This document shows, one piece after another, positions 44,396 through 55,410 of a stretch of DNA of 64,000 nucleotides. The notes under the pieces were generated by a model. It did no database searches. It saw only the letters and a list, made by a program, of their open reading frames with translations, and was not told the origin of the DNA. The translations under genes and the position numbers were made by a program. The first letter of the stretch is position 1. Each line of letters opens with the position of its first letter. This DNA comes from Arachnopeziza araneosa (Eukaryota; Ascomycota; Leotiomycetes; Helotiales; Arachnopezizaceae): assembly GCA_003988855.1 (NCBI GenBank), contig QYAI01000020.1, forward strand, positions 372,001-436,000, given 5' to 3'.

Positions 44396-45829
44396 ATGGA
44401 TATTGATACAGATGACGATGTCCTACAAACCCTTGCAGAGGGCAAGTCTATGGACTAGTGAGCTTCAAATCCCTCTGCGAGATCATCCAAGCTAACCACG
44501 ACAGCGAACAATGGCCGAGTCTGCTCACACGATTAATCCCGAGACTGGAAAAGGTTCAATCTCCACTCAAGCTTTGAGGGCTGTACTGACGCACTGAAGA
44601 TTGTACAAGACGAATTTCCAAAGCTCTCAAGCCAAGTACAATCATCTCAAAACATATCCTCGTCGCCTCCCGTCTCTACAACTGCTGAAGCCTCAAGTCA
44701 AGCTTCTACTCAGTCTACGAACAAGGAGAATGCAGCACCGAGCACTACGCTTCCACCCCCACTGCAAACACTTCTAAATTCAATCGTCGGTACCCTTACA
44801 ACTTTATTTATAAAACGTCCACCGCATACGATCCAACGTCTCGCCGAACTTCTCCTTAAACCAAAACAACATTACCGTACTCTCCCATCATATCTCCATG
44901 CTCTCGACCGTGTCGTTCACGTTACATCCGGCGCACACATCTTTCCTCTTCCACCCGCAATTCCCGATCCATCCTCTTTATCACTCCTCTCAAACGGCAC
45001 AGCAAGCGTCGACCCCCTCTCAATATCCTGGGGAAACCCCGCTTCTACACCAACCGCATCATCTCTAGGGTCAGACGAGTCTCTAGGTGGCGCCCTTCTC
45101 ACTCCCATCACATGGCTCAACAAAAATGGTGCTCGATCTCCTCTAGAAGGCGAAGTGCGAACAGAGAGCACAGAAATGATTGAAGGACCCAATGGCTTGG
45201 GAGGCGTAGAGACGGTATCAGTATCAGTCAATGGTGTATCTTCAACGACCGCTTCCTCCGAAGACTTAAACTCAACACTAAGAGCAGAAGGCGGAATCAC
45301 TCAGGGCGAACTACTACGTCAAGAGCAGAAAGCAGGTGTAGTCCCCGTAGCACAATTACATGGCAGTAGAGCGGACTCAGACGGACTAGGAGAGGAAGAT
45401 GAGGTACCTCATGCACGGGGACCAGAAGAAATAGGAATGGAGGATATGGGACCGCAAACCAGCAGTGCAGGAACGCACTCTCGAGGGTTGAGTATGGGCA
45501 TGGTAGGGATTGACGTCGAAGCCGCTGTGGGGCGAAAAATCGGGGGCGAGGGCACTAAAGAAGAAGCTGAAGAAGACACCGAAAATGAAGAACCTTCCAC
45601 CCCAAGCACCCCCAAGCGTGAAGCAGACGAAGATATATCTTCCGAAGCGAAACGACAACGTTCTTCTGATCTAGAAATCCAATCTCAACCCGAAACTATC
45701 AACACTCCAATGGACACAGACACTGACACCGAGCTAGTTGATGCAGACGGGAAGACGGAAGATGAACCCAAAATCGGTGAAGGAGGAGAGACTAAGGGTG
45801 CTGATGCGGTGGATACAACGATTGTATGA
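44396..45829 (+). CDS. psy4: Protein phosphatase 4 core regulatory subunit R2
   Basis: Exons 44396..44457, 44505..44553 and 44600..45829 give 446 aa. The first three exons join into MDIDTDDDVLQTLAEGKSMD, then YEQWPSLLTRLIPRLEKIVQ, then DEFPKLS. The conserved R2 body continues with LLNSIVGTLTTLFIKRPPHT and YLHALDRVVHVTSGAHIFP. PPP4R2/Psy4 targets the PP4 phosphatase (Pph3 with Psy2) to substrates such as phosphorylated H2A in DNA damage recovery. The C-terminal 250 residues are acidic and Glu/Asp/Ser/Thr-rich with a small basic patch (SEAKRQR), a common layout in the family. The two tiny 5' exons are supported by phase and by the family's WPSLLTRLIP motif. It shares a converging 3' region with RMD5. 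Confidence 0.88.
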
Positions 45830-46356
45830 GTTTACTTCGTCATGAGAATGAATGGGCGTTACTGGCGTTGAGTAATATGAAAACACATGCTATGTGTAAG
45901 GTAGAAAAATTGAATAAACCTCATGCCAAGACCCGGTCTTCGAAATGCAACAAACCCACACCTGGTCGGACTAACACAGTGGCCTACACTAAAAATCCTT
46001 TCAATGGCCACATTTGTGGAGACTTCAGCCGACTCAACCTTTCTCTCAGCTGTATGTAGGATTCTGGCTATATGGATCCCGGCAATGTCAGAACTGCTTG
46101 CCTGCTTCACAATAAAACCCACCAGTGGCTTTTGTGTGTATTTAATTTCATTGTTCATGTTGAGATTAAGCGTTTGTAGGCTAGTAATGCTGTTGATATT
46201 CCAGAAGCCCTCCCTCTTTCCCATGACCACCAAACACCATGCAATGCAATGCCAATCTGATATGAGTAGACTAACTGCGAGACCAGCGCTGATCAGTCCT
46301 CCCTTCCCAAAGCCAGCCATGTTACTCCGCCCATTTCAAATACAAAATTTGACCTC
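45830..46356. other. Convergent 3' region (PP4R2 / RMD5)
   Basis: 527 bases of ordinary sequence, without a supported gene or repeat. ORFs on both strands overlap each other and have no recognisable content. Confidence 0.45.
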
Positions 46357-47685
46357 TTATAAGATGACTTCCTTGGCCTCCCGCATCAAACTTTCATTAG
46401 GACAATAGGGGCATTTAAACCTCCCTCCTTTGCTTAGTCTCTGCAATGACTCTTTCGCGACCACATGTCCACACGGCATCATCATGGGTGGGTTACTCTC
46501 CGTCGTCTGTTCCTTGCTGACTGGACAGACGAAGATGGCGTGGAAGATCATGCTTCGAGGTAGGGCAATCTCAACTGGCAATTCGTTCTGCGTTGTCCAT
46601 TCTGTGCGTTTTTCTTTCACAATGGAGGCTAGTTTGAGGAGAGTGGGGAGAGCAATAGCACCTGCTGTACAGGCTATGTATAAGGGAGAAGATGGGGAAA
46701 GACCAAGCAGTGAGCAGAATTCACGAGTAAACGAGGTAGAAACCTCGTTCCAGGCGTTTTCGGTATCGAACAGCCGGTAATAAGGACTTTGTTTAAGATT
46801 TTCTCGGTATAAAATTGCGGTTATGAGTTGTGTGCAGTCTTTGGTGAAGCGGCCGCCGTGTCTGGGAAAATTTTGGCGGGCGTACTTGAAAGCGCCGCTG
46901 ACACCGTTGTGATCGTCGTCTGGTAAACCATTTACTTCAGGCCCGCGGAAGAGCCAGAGATATTGTAGCTTGCAGAGTTCGAATTCGAGGTTTGAGCCGC
47001 GGTTCTCAAGCTCCCCACTGTTTTCTCGAGCCCAAGAGATCGCGGGGTGGAGATCGCGGGCTTTCAGATGATCGAGGATCGAGTACATATTTGAGAACTT
47101 TTGTTGCAGCTCGTGAGATTTCACAGGAGTTAAGTCGGCAGTGGCGCTGGTTGGAGAGGGGGATTTGGGAGTCGTATTGGGTACAGATGTGGAATTTTGT
47201 ACTTCATTAAGGAAGGTCTGGCCTACAGCAAATTGCCCTTCGCGAATTAGATGCATGGCGATGGCACGGTTGGTGAGAGTAGGGTGGGAGGCAAGCACGT
47301 CGTAATCGGTAGGGAGGGCTTTGACTGGGAAGTTCTGCTATGAGGTTAGTAGGCACGAGAAAGGCAACTTAATCTCTCGTACCTGATTCAAGGCTTTGCT
47401 ATAAGCATTATGTCCCCTGTGAACCCTTTTAAGATCATCGTTGACTTTATCAAAGCTATTCTTGAGAGGATTTTGAAGTTTCGCGAGAGTGATGGAGGCA
47501 GAATTAGGGTCTGACGAATAGTTAGTATTTTAATCACACTTCAGTCGTGGAATGAATCACGAACCTGCGACTATGGTCTCCCGAGCTCTTTCGAGAAGCT
47601 CAATGATTTTGTCAGTATCTTCGAGACTTTGCTTCAAATTGCCATCCTTCCGTAGCTTGGCCAGCTCGATTTGAAGGGCGTCCAT
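46357..47685 (-). CDS. rmd5: RMD5/GID2-like E3 ubiquitin ligase subunit
   Basis: Exons 47685..47565, 47510..47383 and 47334..46357 give 408 aa. Rmd5/Gid2 is a RING subunit of the GID/CTLH ubiquitin ligase that degrades gluconeogenic enzymes. Visible features: a helical N-terminus; the LisH/CTLH/CRA region (NRAIAMHLIREGQFAVGQTF, ARDLHPAISWARENSGELEN); and a C-terminal degenerate RING, VCPVSKEQTTESNPPMMMPC, then GHV...FKCPYCP. The Ser in place of the second Cys is normal for this family. The last intron ends TAGCAG, so either of two acceptors three bases apart is usable, adding or omitting one Gln (408 or 409 aa). Divergent from the STB6-like gene. Confidence 0.93.
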
Positions 47686-48255
47686 AGCTTAGCCACCCCA
47701 CTAGGTGCTCGATTGTCGTTGCAAGTAGCTTCTCCGTGCGCTACCTGGTTGAGTTTGTTGTTGAAAACATCTGGATTGTGGCCGCAGAATTAAATGTTGG
47801 CTTTAGAATGCGCTGTGCAGTTGCCTGAGGCGGACGTAGTTGTAGTATTGATGGTGTTGTAGTCAGTGATGTTCGCGTGCTCTGGCAGTCGTGGAACTCC
47901 TCCAGACCGCTGTTGTCCCCTGTAGCCAGGCTCTGAAAGGCCAATGAGCAGCCTGGTTTCAGCGCGGCTTCAGCGGAGCAAGGGATGAATGACACTAATC
48001 ACATGCATCAACCCGCGGCTGTCGTAGTGGTATTATTCATGATCATCTCTTCATTAGCATCCTGTATTTAAGAGGCTTTTGGGTGGGCTTTTGCTATCCA
48101 ACTACCCTCCACAACCAACAATCTCTTCCTCCTGCAGCAACTATTCGTCAATCATGATTTGCTGCAGACAAAGATGCTTACATTACTCAGCCTAGCTACG
48201 GCGACGTCACCAAGCACCCTGAACCGGAACCCCAGACAGTCGTCCATTCGAAACC
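47686..48255. promoter_or_regulatory. Divergent promoter region (RMD5 / STB6-like)
   Basis: 570 bases. The part before 48256 is CA/CT-rich (about 48090-48150), as in fungal leaders. No ORF or repeat is supported. Confidence 0.45.
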
Positions 48256-51012
48256 ATGTCTGGACGATTTAAATTCCCTATTCCCAATGCATATGACCCA
48301 CAAATGCACAAAGAGGAGTTGGTCACTCTCGCTCGAACTACTACCCAGCAGAGCGCAACGAGCAATCTCAATGGAAAGGCTCCATCACCGTCCGCTATGA
48401 GTGCCCACCCAATCTCTCCTCTCAAGAATGGCCGTGGTCACCCGCGAAAGCATTTTGTCTTTACCGATCCTGTAGCATTTAGGCATGTAAAGTTTAGAGT
48501 TGCTGGTCCATTCTTGACTGACAACTTCAGGTATTTGGAAGAGGATACGTCCACGGTTGTAATAGAACGGCGAGGGAAACTCGAAGGCTACGAACTGTAC
48601 CTTGTCGAACAATGGGCCTGCTCTCGAGTCCACCCGACCTTTGTTATAACTACATATACGGCAGACAAGAATCATACAGTAGTAGTTGGAGTTCTGGGTG
48701 TCTACGCAGATGAAGATCTATGGTCGCCAAGGTTACGAGTGTATTTCAAGGCCATCTCTCAATACCATGCACGCCCTATGGAAACCCCACTAGGGACGCT
48801 TATGGTCACCAGTCTTACCAGCTTTCCGTCAGCTCTAACCGTCATTCCCGTGCCGGACGGAGATATCAGGAAGCACCGCGAGGATTTCATAGTCAACGAG
48901 AGCTTGAAAAGGCTGGGATGTGCTGGGAGATCCGGCATGAGTCTATCGCCACCGGCTGGGGCCACACAAGCAAAGTTCCAGCAGTTATATAGAACGAGTG
49001 ATCGTATACCTCTCTATGGTGCCGTTATCGAACTTGTGAAGTTATGTCAAGTTGCTTTGATGATGTTTGGAAAGTTAGAACAGGAGTATGCGGATGGGTG
49101 CCTTTGCGACGTTACTGAAAGAGCTATCGACGACTGGTGGAGGGAAATTGGCTCTGAACATTACAATGCCGAGCCTACTGATGGAATTCTTGGACCATCG
49201 ACTGTTGCTGCATTGCTTGGCTTATTGATGGGGGCTCGAAATCGCCTAAATTACATTGGAGCACCAGTCGCCAAGGATGCTTTTGATGTTTACAATTTAA
49301 AACGCGGTATCGCTCATTTTCAGAAAGCACAAAAGCTGGATCGGACAAGGAGACTGGATCGACATACGTTGGATCGCCTGCATAAAGTTACTGCGAAAGC
49401 TGCAGCTGGAGAAGGTTGGGCAGTGCCTAAAGCCGTAAAGTCAACGGTCGTGGAGCTTGGTGGAAAAGGCGGAGAAATGGTCATGGGCTTGATCGAGAGA
49501 GATAAAGATGGCATTGGAGACATCGAGACACTTGACATGGATAACTTTGTCAGCCTAGTGCATGGTGAGAGAGCGAAATGGCTGTGGCACGGAAAACCTC
49601 GAAGGACTGCAGCAGACGAATATGGAAGGTCAAAAGAGTCAGAAAATTTGACTTTCATCAAAGATGATCATGGGGGGTATATCTGGTCTCATAGTAGATC
49701 AGATTCTGTGCCGATCGAAGATGATGTTGAGGTGCGCAGAAAAGAAAGAGAGACTCTTAGTACGCCTTATTCGGGTCGACCTGGAGGATCTGCTCTCAGC
49801 ATGCCAGAGAGTCCGAGTGAACGTGATTATCAGTTACGGAAAACTGTCTTTAAAAGCGTCACCGGAAAAATGGAGAATGCGAGGTCAGGCTTCGGAAGGA
49901 TCAAAGATGCTGTTGGACTTCGCGGCCATGTGAGTAGGCACTCTAAAGATGAAGGTCCTGATACACCATACTTCACTCCCAGTGCCTCCGTGTTAGGGTC
50001 ATCATCTCATCCATTGAGTCCAGCGGGTATGAGTAAAACTTTCACCTGGAAAGACACTCCAGCTCAGTATCAGAATGGTGCTCCGAAGACGTCTAAGGAA
50101 CCTGGATCTCGACCAACTTCTTCAGGCAAGGCACTCGATTCAGACTCTCCCGATAGTGAGGTTGCAAAGAACGTACCCGCGCTCAATATTCGAGAAGAAG
50201 AGTCTAAGGCGTCAGAAGCCGAATCAAAATGGGTTGAGCAGATAAAAACCATTCGTCAAGATATCGTTGCCAATGATCCGTCCATTTCAGGGTCTTTTGA
50301 TGAAGGCGATCTCGAGGGTCCTATACTAGAAGCAGAACGTGATCCGAAAAACTTTCAAGGGCTTTTGCATCGCCGAAACAGTATAGCAGATGTGTCTGCC
50401 ATGTTCAAGATGAGGAACGAAGCTTGGTGGCCGCGTCAAATGTCATTTAGTGATGCATCAGAAGCCGTACTAAGCTGGGAGCCTGTCGGTACTCATTCTG
50501 ACGACGAGGAAGACATCAACCCCTTAGCTGCTTTGCAGAAACAACGTTTCATAGCGGAGGATTTCAAGCACTTGCACGAAAAGATTCGAATTCTTCAAGG
50601 CTATATCTCACCTTGGGTGAATGATAAACTTCAATGTTTAAATCGACTTGACGAGCAATATGCCCAGGATCAGGAAAGCTTTCGTACCTTATATTATCAG
50701 CTTACCGAACAACATCAAGCCATGAAGCAAAATTCCCAAGACATCATTGGAATAGAGAGGTCTCAAGTGACTGAAGCTATCAAGGATATTGAAATACTTG
50801 GAGCCAAACTAGAGTACGAAATCAATGCTCTGATTTCTAAAGTTCAGGATGTAGAAGATGGAGTGAACCTGTTCGAGCGACAAGTTGACGATTTGGAGAG
50901 CAGGGCAACCGAATTGGAAACACAACTCAAAACAGAAAGTTGGATACACTGGCTTGTGAGATCCATCACTGGCATTGGGACAGGTCCGAATATTGTTGCT
51001 CCAAGAGCATAG
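48256..51012 (+). CDS. STB6-like Sin3-binding protein
   Basis: An intronless 918-aa frame. After a short disordered start, residues about 65-185 contain the FVFTDPVAFRHVKFRVAGPF and VEQWACSRVHPTFVITTYTA blocks typical of the STB6/STB2 N-terminal domain. A helical middle follows (MMFGKLEQEYADGCLCDVTE, then FDVYNLKRGIAHFQKAQKLD). Residues 470-720 are Ser/Pro-rich and disordered. A long coiled coil runs from about 770 to 900, and the protein ends with a short hydrophobic segment (WIHWLVRSITGIG). Yeast Stb2/Stb6 bind the Sin3 histone deacetylase corepressor; a chromatin role is inferred by family. The size is normal for filamentous fungi. Confidence 0.85.
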   Translation: MSGRFKFPIPNAYDPQMHKEELVTLARTTTQQSATSNLNGKAPSPSAMSAHPISPLKNGRGHPRKHFVFTDPVAFRHVKFRVAGPFLTDNFRYLEEDTSTVVIERRGKLEGYELYLVEQWACSRVHPTFVITTYTADKNHTVVVGVLGVYADEDLWSPRLRVYFKAISQYHARPMETPLGTLMVTSLTSFPSALTVIPVPDGDIRKHREDFIVNESLKRLGCAGRSGMSLSPPAGATQAKFQQLYRTSDRIPLYGAVIELVKLCQVALMMFGKLEQEYADGCLCDVTERAIDDWWREIGSEHYNAEPTDGILGPSTVAALLGLLMGARNRLNYIGAPVAKDAFDVYNLKRGIAHFQKAQKLDRTRRLDRHTLDRLHKVTAKAAAGEGWAVPKAVKSTVVELGGKGGEMVMGLIERDKDGIGDIETLDMDNFVSLVHGERAKWLWHGKPRRTAADEYGRSKESENLTFIKDDHGGYIWSHSRSDSVPIEDDVEVRRKERETLSTPYSGRPGGSALSMPESPSERDYQLRKTVFKSVTGKMENARSGFGRIKDAVGLRGHVSRHSKDEGPDTPYFTPSASVLGSSSHPLSPAGMSKTFTWKDTPAQYQNGAPKTSKEPGSRPTSSGKALDSDSPDSEVAKNVPALNIREEESKASEAESKWVEQIKTIRQDIVANDPSISGSFDEGDLEGPILEAERDPKNFQGLLHRRNSIADVSAMFKMRNEAWWPRQMSFSDASEAVLSWEPVGTHSDDEEDINPLAALQKQRFIAEDFKHLHEKIRILQGYISPWVNDKLQCLNRLDEQYAQDQESFRTLYYQLTEQHQAMKQNSQDIIGIERSQVTEAIKDIEILGAKLEYEINALISKVQDVEDGVNLFERQVDDLESRATELETQLKTESWIHWLVRSITGIGTGPNIVAPRA

Positions 51013-51302
51013 GAGCATTAAATTAGCGTGGTCATAGGAGCATACGAGGAGGCGTTTGGTATACCCATCAGGCATTTATAGGTGCATATTTGTAGTGATT
51101 AGTGTTTGAATATGAGTGGGAAATCATAGTTTGAGTGGATATTAAACGCCTTGTTTCTCTTCATCCCTTGATGATATTGTACACATGCCTATAACCAGAG
51201 CATTTCCCGTTAATGGTACGAAGGCTAAACCCAAGCCTTCAATGCCATCCAGGCGACCTCAGATCCGATCGACCGTTGAATATAACACATTCATCCAATT
51301 CC

Positions 51303-51647
51303 CTACATCCCACTAAATCCCATTCCACCTCCACTTGCCCCTTTTGCTGCAGCCTCACTCTGTAATAATTCGGATACCTTTAACTGCACGTCGAAGAATT
51401 TCGCCGCACATCGATCGATGCAAACACCCTCGCCTTTATTCAATTCTCCCTCTCGGTACTCGCGGGGTATGCACTTCTTCATGCAAGCTTGCTGCAACCT
51501 ACAGATGATTAATTGCTAAACATAATATATAATCTACCGACGAGCTTACTTGTTAAACATATCCGTCACAAGGTCCATCTCCTGCTCGGCGGCAGCGATT
51601 TTCTCTGCCGAAGAAGGCTGTGGTCTTCCGAGGCCGAACATGGACAT
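51303..51647 (-). CDS. tim10: TIM10, small Tim chaperone of the mitochondrial intermembrane space
   Basis: Exons 51647..51550 and 51498..51303 (51-nt intron GTAAGC..CTGTAG) give 97 aa. The twin CX3C motif is complete: C38-MKK-C42 and C59-IDR-C63. The surrounding TDMFNKLQQACMKKCIP and GEGVCIDRCAAKFFDV blocks are typical of Tim10. With Tim9 it forms a hexamer that carries hydrophobic carrier proteins across the intermembrane space. The tail is Gly/Met-rich. A second ATG two codons downstream is an alternative start. It is too short to be seen without splicing the first exon. Confidence 0.95.
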
Positions 51648-52070
51648 TATTGCGGTATTGTTTTTGGTCGAAAGATTTGTTTTGGGTTATGGTATGAGAA
51701 TAGAGGTGTTGTGGTTGGAGTAAGTGAGGTTACTGGTAATGCTGGACAAACTTTCTGAATCCAAGGAGAGCTTAATTCTGCGGCGGCCGCTAGCGGAATG
51801 GACCCCTGCCGGGACCACCCCAGCAATAAATATCTTTGCTTTTCAATTCCTCTTCTCCATGCTACGCAAATCGTTACAGGTAAGTGACCATGAAACTTTT
51901 CATACAGTCACTGGGATTAAATGATGATCTCTTTATAACATTAGAACCGTTGCGACTGACACCTCACGGTGGTTGATCTCACATCGATCCGTTGTCTGAA
52001 TTCTCCCTAAACCACAGCTAAAGCCTTTTTTTTTTTTGCAAGCAGATGCTAATACTGTACTTGACATAGA
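51648..52070. promoter_or_regulatory. Divergent promoter region (TIM10 / mitochondrial LysRS)
   Basis: 423 bases shared by two nuclear genes for mitochondrial proteins. It contains a NotI-type GCGGCCGC at about 51782 and an uninterrupted T run of about 13 near 52025-52037, just upstream of the lysyl-tRNA synthetase start. Confidence 0.5.
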
Positions 52071-53971
52071 ATGAATCCTCTATTAGACTTTCGGTTTCTT
52101 CGCCCCTATCTTCACAATGATCTGTCAGCTGTTCGCAAATCCGCATACCGATCCTTCAGAACCAGCTCTCCTCGAGCCAACAAATTAACTCCCAAACTAG
52201 AGGCCTTGCCTACCCAGCCGAAGCCGCTCCGAAATAATGAGCCCACTGAGGCTCCGGCCCCTTTTACCAAACGTTATTTTATCGAGGAGCGAATAAAAGA
52301 GCTACAGCAAGCAGAATCTCTGCACTGGCCTAGAATAGAAAGGGACTCAATTGCCATGACTATTGTAGAGTTCCTTCCAAAATATGAGCCCTTAGAGACT
52401 TCTCAAACACACAATGATGCTATTATCTTGCGGGGGAAAATCCAAAGTATCCGTATAGCTGGAAAACAGTTGGTCTTCATTGATCTGATGCAAGAAGGCC
52501 GGCAAGTTCAGATAGTTTGCAATGCTACTGTTCTTAAAGGATTTGGAGGAAACTCGGCATCAACTTTCCGGAAATTCTATCATTTGATTCAGAGAGGAGA
52601 TTTCGTGTGTAAGTCACGTTTCTCATCATCACTTTCCTTAATTAATGGTCTTTAGCTGTCACAGGAAACCCATATCGTACTAAGTCTGGGCAGCTATCAT
52701 TATTGTGTTCTGAGCTTCCTAAAATAATTTCCCCAGCTCTAGCTCCCTATCCTCGAAGATTGGAAGATCCTGAGACTAGAATACGTAATCGTCATTTGGA
52801 TTTACTTGTAAATCCAGAGGTAGCCGAAACGCTCAGACTCCGTTCTCATATCATCCAACACCTCCGTAACTTTTTGATTAAGGATGAGTTCTTGGAAGTG
52901 CAGACGCCACTGATAGTAGACAGGGTCAGCGGTGCTATGGCAAAGCCATTTGTTACCACGGCCACCGAGTTTCCAGAGAAGCCGCTCGCACTTCGCATCG
53001 CCCCTGAAATATGGCTTAAAAGACTTATAATAGGTGGCATAGATCGGGTCTTTGAGATCGGTCCTGCATTTCGAAATGAAGGTCTAGATGCTACCCATAA
53101 TCCTGAATTCACAACGTGTGAATTTTACAAAGCATACGCTGAATTAGAAGAGCTCATAGAGATGACGGAGAAGTTATTTCATGGCCTGGCCAAAATCCGT
53201 AATTCGTTACCAGAACTAGACAGGACGGCGATTCCTGAAGTGGACGAGGAGCTGTATGCCGGACCATTCAAACGAATTGCTTTCATTCCGGCAATCGAAG
53301 AGGGGCTAGGGATGAGGCTTCCCAGCCTTGAATCATCCAGAGCTGAACAGAATATTATCGAGATATTCAAGCTCAAAAGCATTCCATTACCATCCCCACC
53401 TACTCTCCCACGGCTTCTTGACAAGCTCGCCTCCTACTACATTGAACCACAATGCATATCACCTACATTCATTACTCACCATCCAGCCATAATGTCTCCT
53501 CTCGCCAAATCCTTCTTCTGTCCTGAGACAATTCAAATCGTCTCTGCCCGCGCTGAACTCTTCATCAACAAGCGGGAGATAGCAAACATGTACGAAGAAG
53601 AGAACTCGCCAATCGTGCAGCGCGAGAAGTTCTTGCAACAACAGCGATGGAAAGACGACGAAAATGAGGGGCACATAGATGAATCTTACCTTGCAGCACT
53701 GGAATTTGGTCTTCCACCAACTGGAGGCTGGGGTTGCGGTGTCGACCGCATCGTCATGCTCTTCAGTGGGGCCAAGAGGATCAGCGATGTGCTGGCTTTC
53801 GGGAGTCTAAGAAATGTTGTGAACCTCGGATCTCAAAAAGAACCAGGACATGAGTTGTTTCCTCCTGATGAGACAACCAGAAACGCAATACGTAAAAAGG
53901 AACAAATGGTTTTGAAAGGGATCCCTGATAGGAGGGAAGAGTTGCTGTTCAAGACGTTTAGGCCAACCTAG
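52071..53971 (+). CDS. msk1: Lysyl-tRNA synthetase, mitochondrial (class II)
   Basis: Exons 52071..52608 and 52656..53971 (47-nt intron GTAAGT..TTTAG) give 617 aa. It charges mitochondrial tRNA-Lys. The N-terminus is Arg/Ser-rich with a typical presequence (RKSAYRSFRTSSPRAN). An OB-fold anticodon-binding domain follows (ILRGKIQSIRIAGKQLVFID). The class II catalytic motifs are visible: motif 1 region EFLEVQTPLI, motif 2 FEIGPAFRNEG...HNPEFTTCEFY, and motif 3 PPTGGWGCGVDRIVMLFSG. The C-terminus ends near FKTFRPT. Fungal mitochondrial LysRS is a separate gene from the cytosolic one; the presequence and length support the mitochondrial form. Confidence 0.93.
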
Positions 53972-55410
53972 TGCATGCATGACTTGTATGATTTGTTGTA
54001 TATGTACTTGTATTGTATAACTATAACTGGAGAATATGACTCTGTTCTACTTCACCCTACATTAGTTTGCGGGAGTAACTAATGCAAAACTATCTGCTTG
54101 CCTTTTGATATTTCATTGCCACTACGAGTACAACTGTTTTCTCGTCTGTCATTCATGTTTGCGATATTTACAACAGGAAATTGTTCTGAAAGCTGCAGGT
54201 AGTATGAAACATGCACTCAAACAAAAATTCCAGTAATAATATGCAGGAAGAAGTAACCGCATTTGGATTTTCCCTCTTCAGATTTCACGATTATTGTCAA
54301 GCGGTCCGGTAACATCATGTACCTAAGTATTCTCAACAACCTTATATGATTAACGTCACGTAATCAGAAAAGTGTAATGATGCGGAAAATATTTGAAGCT
54401 AAAAGTTTGGTTGATGATAAGAGGGACCTAGACTAGGCTCAAGACCTCCAGAATTATGTAGAATTGGAATGGTATTTTTAGCTGTTTTGAGTGGCTGCTC
54501 TCGAGCAGGCTGAGGATCAACCTACTACTTGTGGTAATGCTGGTAGCCCTCCAACCAAGGCGGGTGCTACAGAGCTTTCTTAATTGTCTTATTGTTGTAC
54601 AAAACGACGAATGCACATTGCGAGTTCGAAATTTCGAATGGCAATCATCTTCTCGCCTACATTTAGGGCAATATAATTCACTTCTTGACCATAAAGAGTA
54701 GAGGATGATCCTTCGATCTCTAATCGCGTTCCCGCTGCCCACCTTCCTAATCTGCTCACACACTGACATCGGCGCAGCTACTGTGTAACCTCCTTGAAAT
54801 TTCAATGCAACCCTCTGGACCAGCAGTTGGCGCATTAGGATACCAATTTTTGAGCCTCAAGTGGAGTTTAAATGGTCCGCATTATCTGATTCCAAATCAA
54901 GCAAAGCGATTTGCAAGCCCTCGAGTTGTGACAGATTCAACGACCAGATCAGACATGATCCTACTACGTTTCTCTTTCGTTTTTGTTTGCAAGCGTGCAT
55001 ATTGTTCGGATATGCGATGAGTCGAAGACGGGAAAAGAGGCCCTGGGAAAGGGTTCCGATCTCCATTCCCTGTCCCGAGAAACCGAAATTCTGAAGCAAA
55101 AACCAGTCATAAGGCTGAAGTTTCCCGCTCTTGTAGCCCGATAAATCATTCCAGCGCTTAAATATGAGCCGATTTCGATTCATTGGCTTCGATAGTCTAG
55201 GTGGCTTTTCTATATCTGGATAGACTGTGTCATCCGTGTTGAAGGAGCAGATCATTTGAAAGTGGTGTGGGTGGAAGGGCTCCACCTAGTATTCTTCACC
55301 CCAGATCCGAACATGTCTCCACGCACACTTGTTTGTTCGGTCTCTAGCAATCTTCTCTCAATTTATGAGCATCATCAACTAAATTTTCGGAAAATACTTA
55401 TTTGCACAAC
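53972..55410. other. Intergenic region (LysRS / HET)
   Basis: About 1.4 kb, AT-rich near 54000-54420. It contains two neighbouring minus-strand open frames (54428..54835 and 54857..55285). The second has coding-like codon use and is listed separately. Confidence 0.45.
54857..55285 (-). CDS. Possible hypothetical protein or gene remnant
   Basis: A 142-codon ATG-to-stop frame with ordinary codon use and several aromatic residues (KLQPYDWFLLQNFGFSGQGM). I do not recognise it. A second open frame in the same direction (54835..54428) begins about 20 bases after it ends, so the two could be exons or parts of one decayed gene. It lies directly upstream of, and divergent from, the HET-domain gene, a neighbourhood where lineage-specific and degenerate genes are common. 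No domain, signal or splice structure is clear. Confidence 0.3.
   Translation of the reverse strand: MEPFHPHHFQMICSFNTDDTVYPDIEKPPRLSKPMNRNRLIFKRWNDLSGYKSGKLQPYDWFLLQNFGFSGQGMEIGTLSQGLFSRLRLIAYPNNMHACKQKRKRNVVGSCLIWSLNLSQLEGLQIALLDLESDNADHLNST

Noticed and set aside
45386..45658. Phe/Gly-rich minus-strand frame within PP4R2
   Set aside because: Antisense of the acidic Glu-rich tail of PP4R2, which naturally reads as Phe/Ser/Leu-rich.
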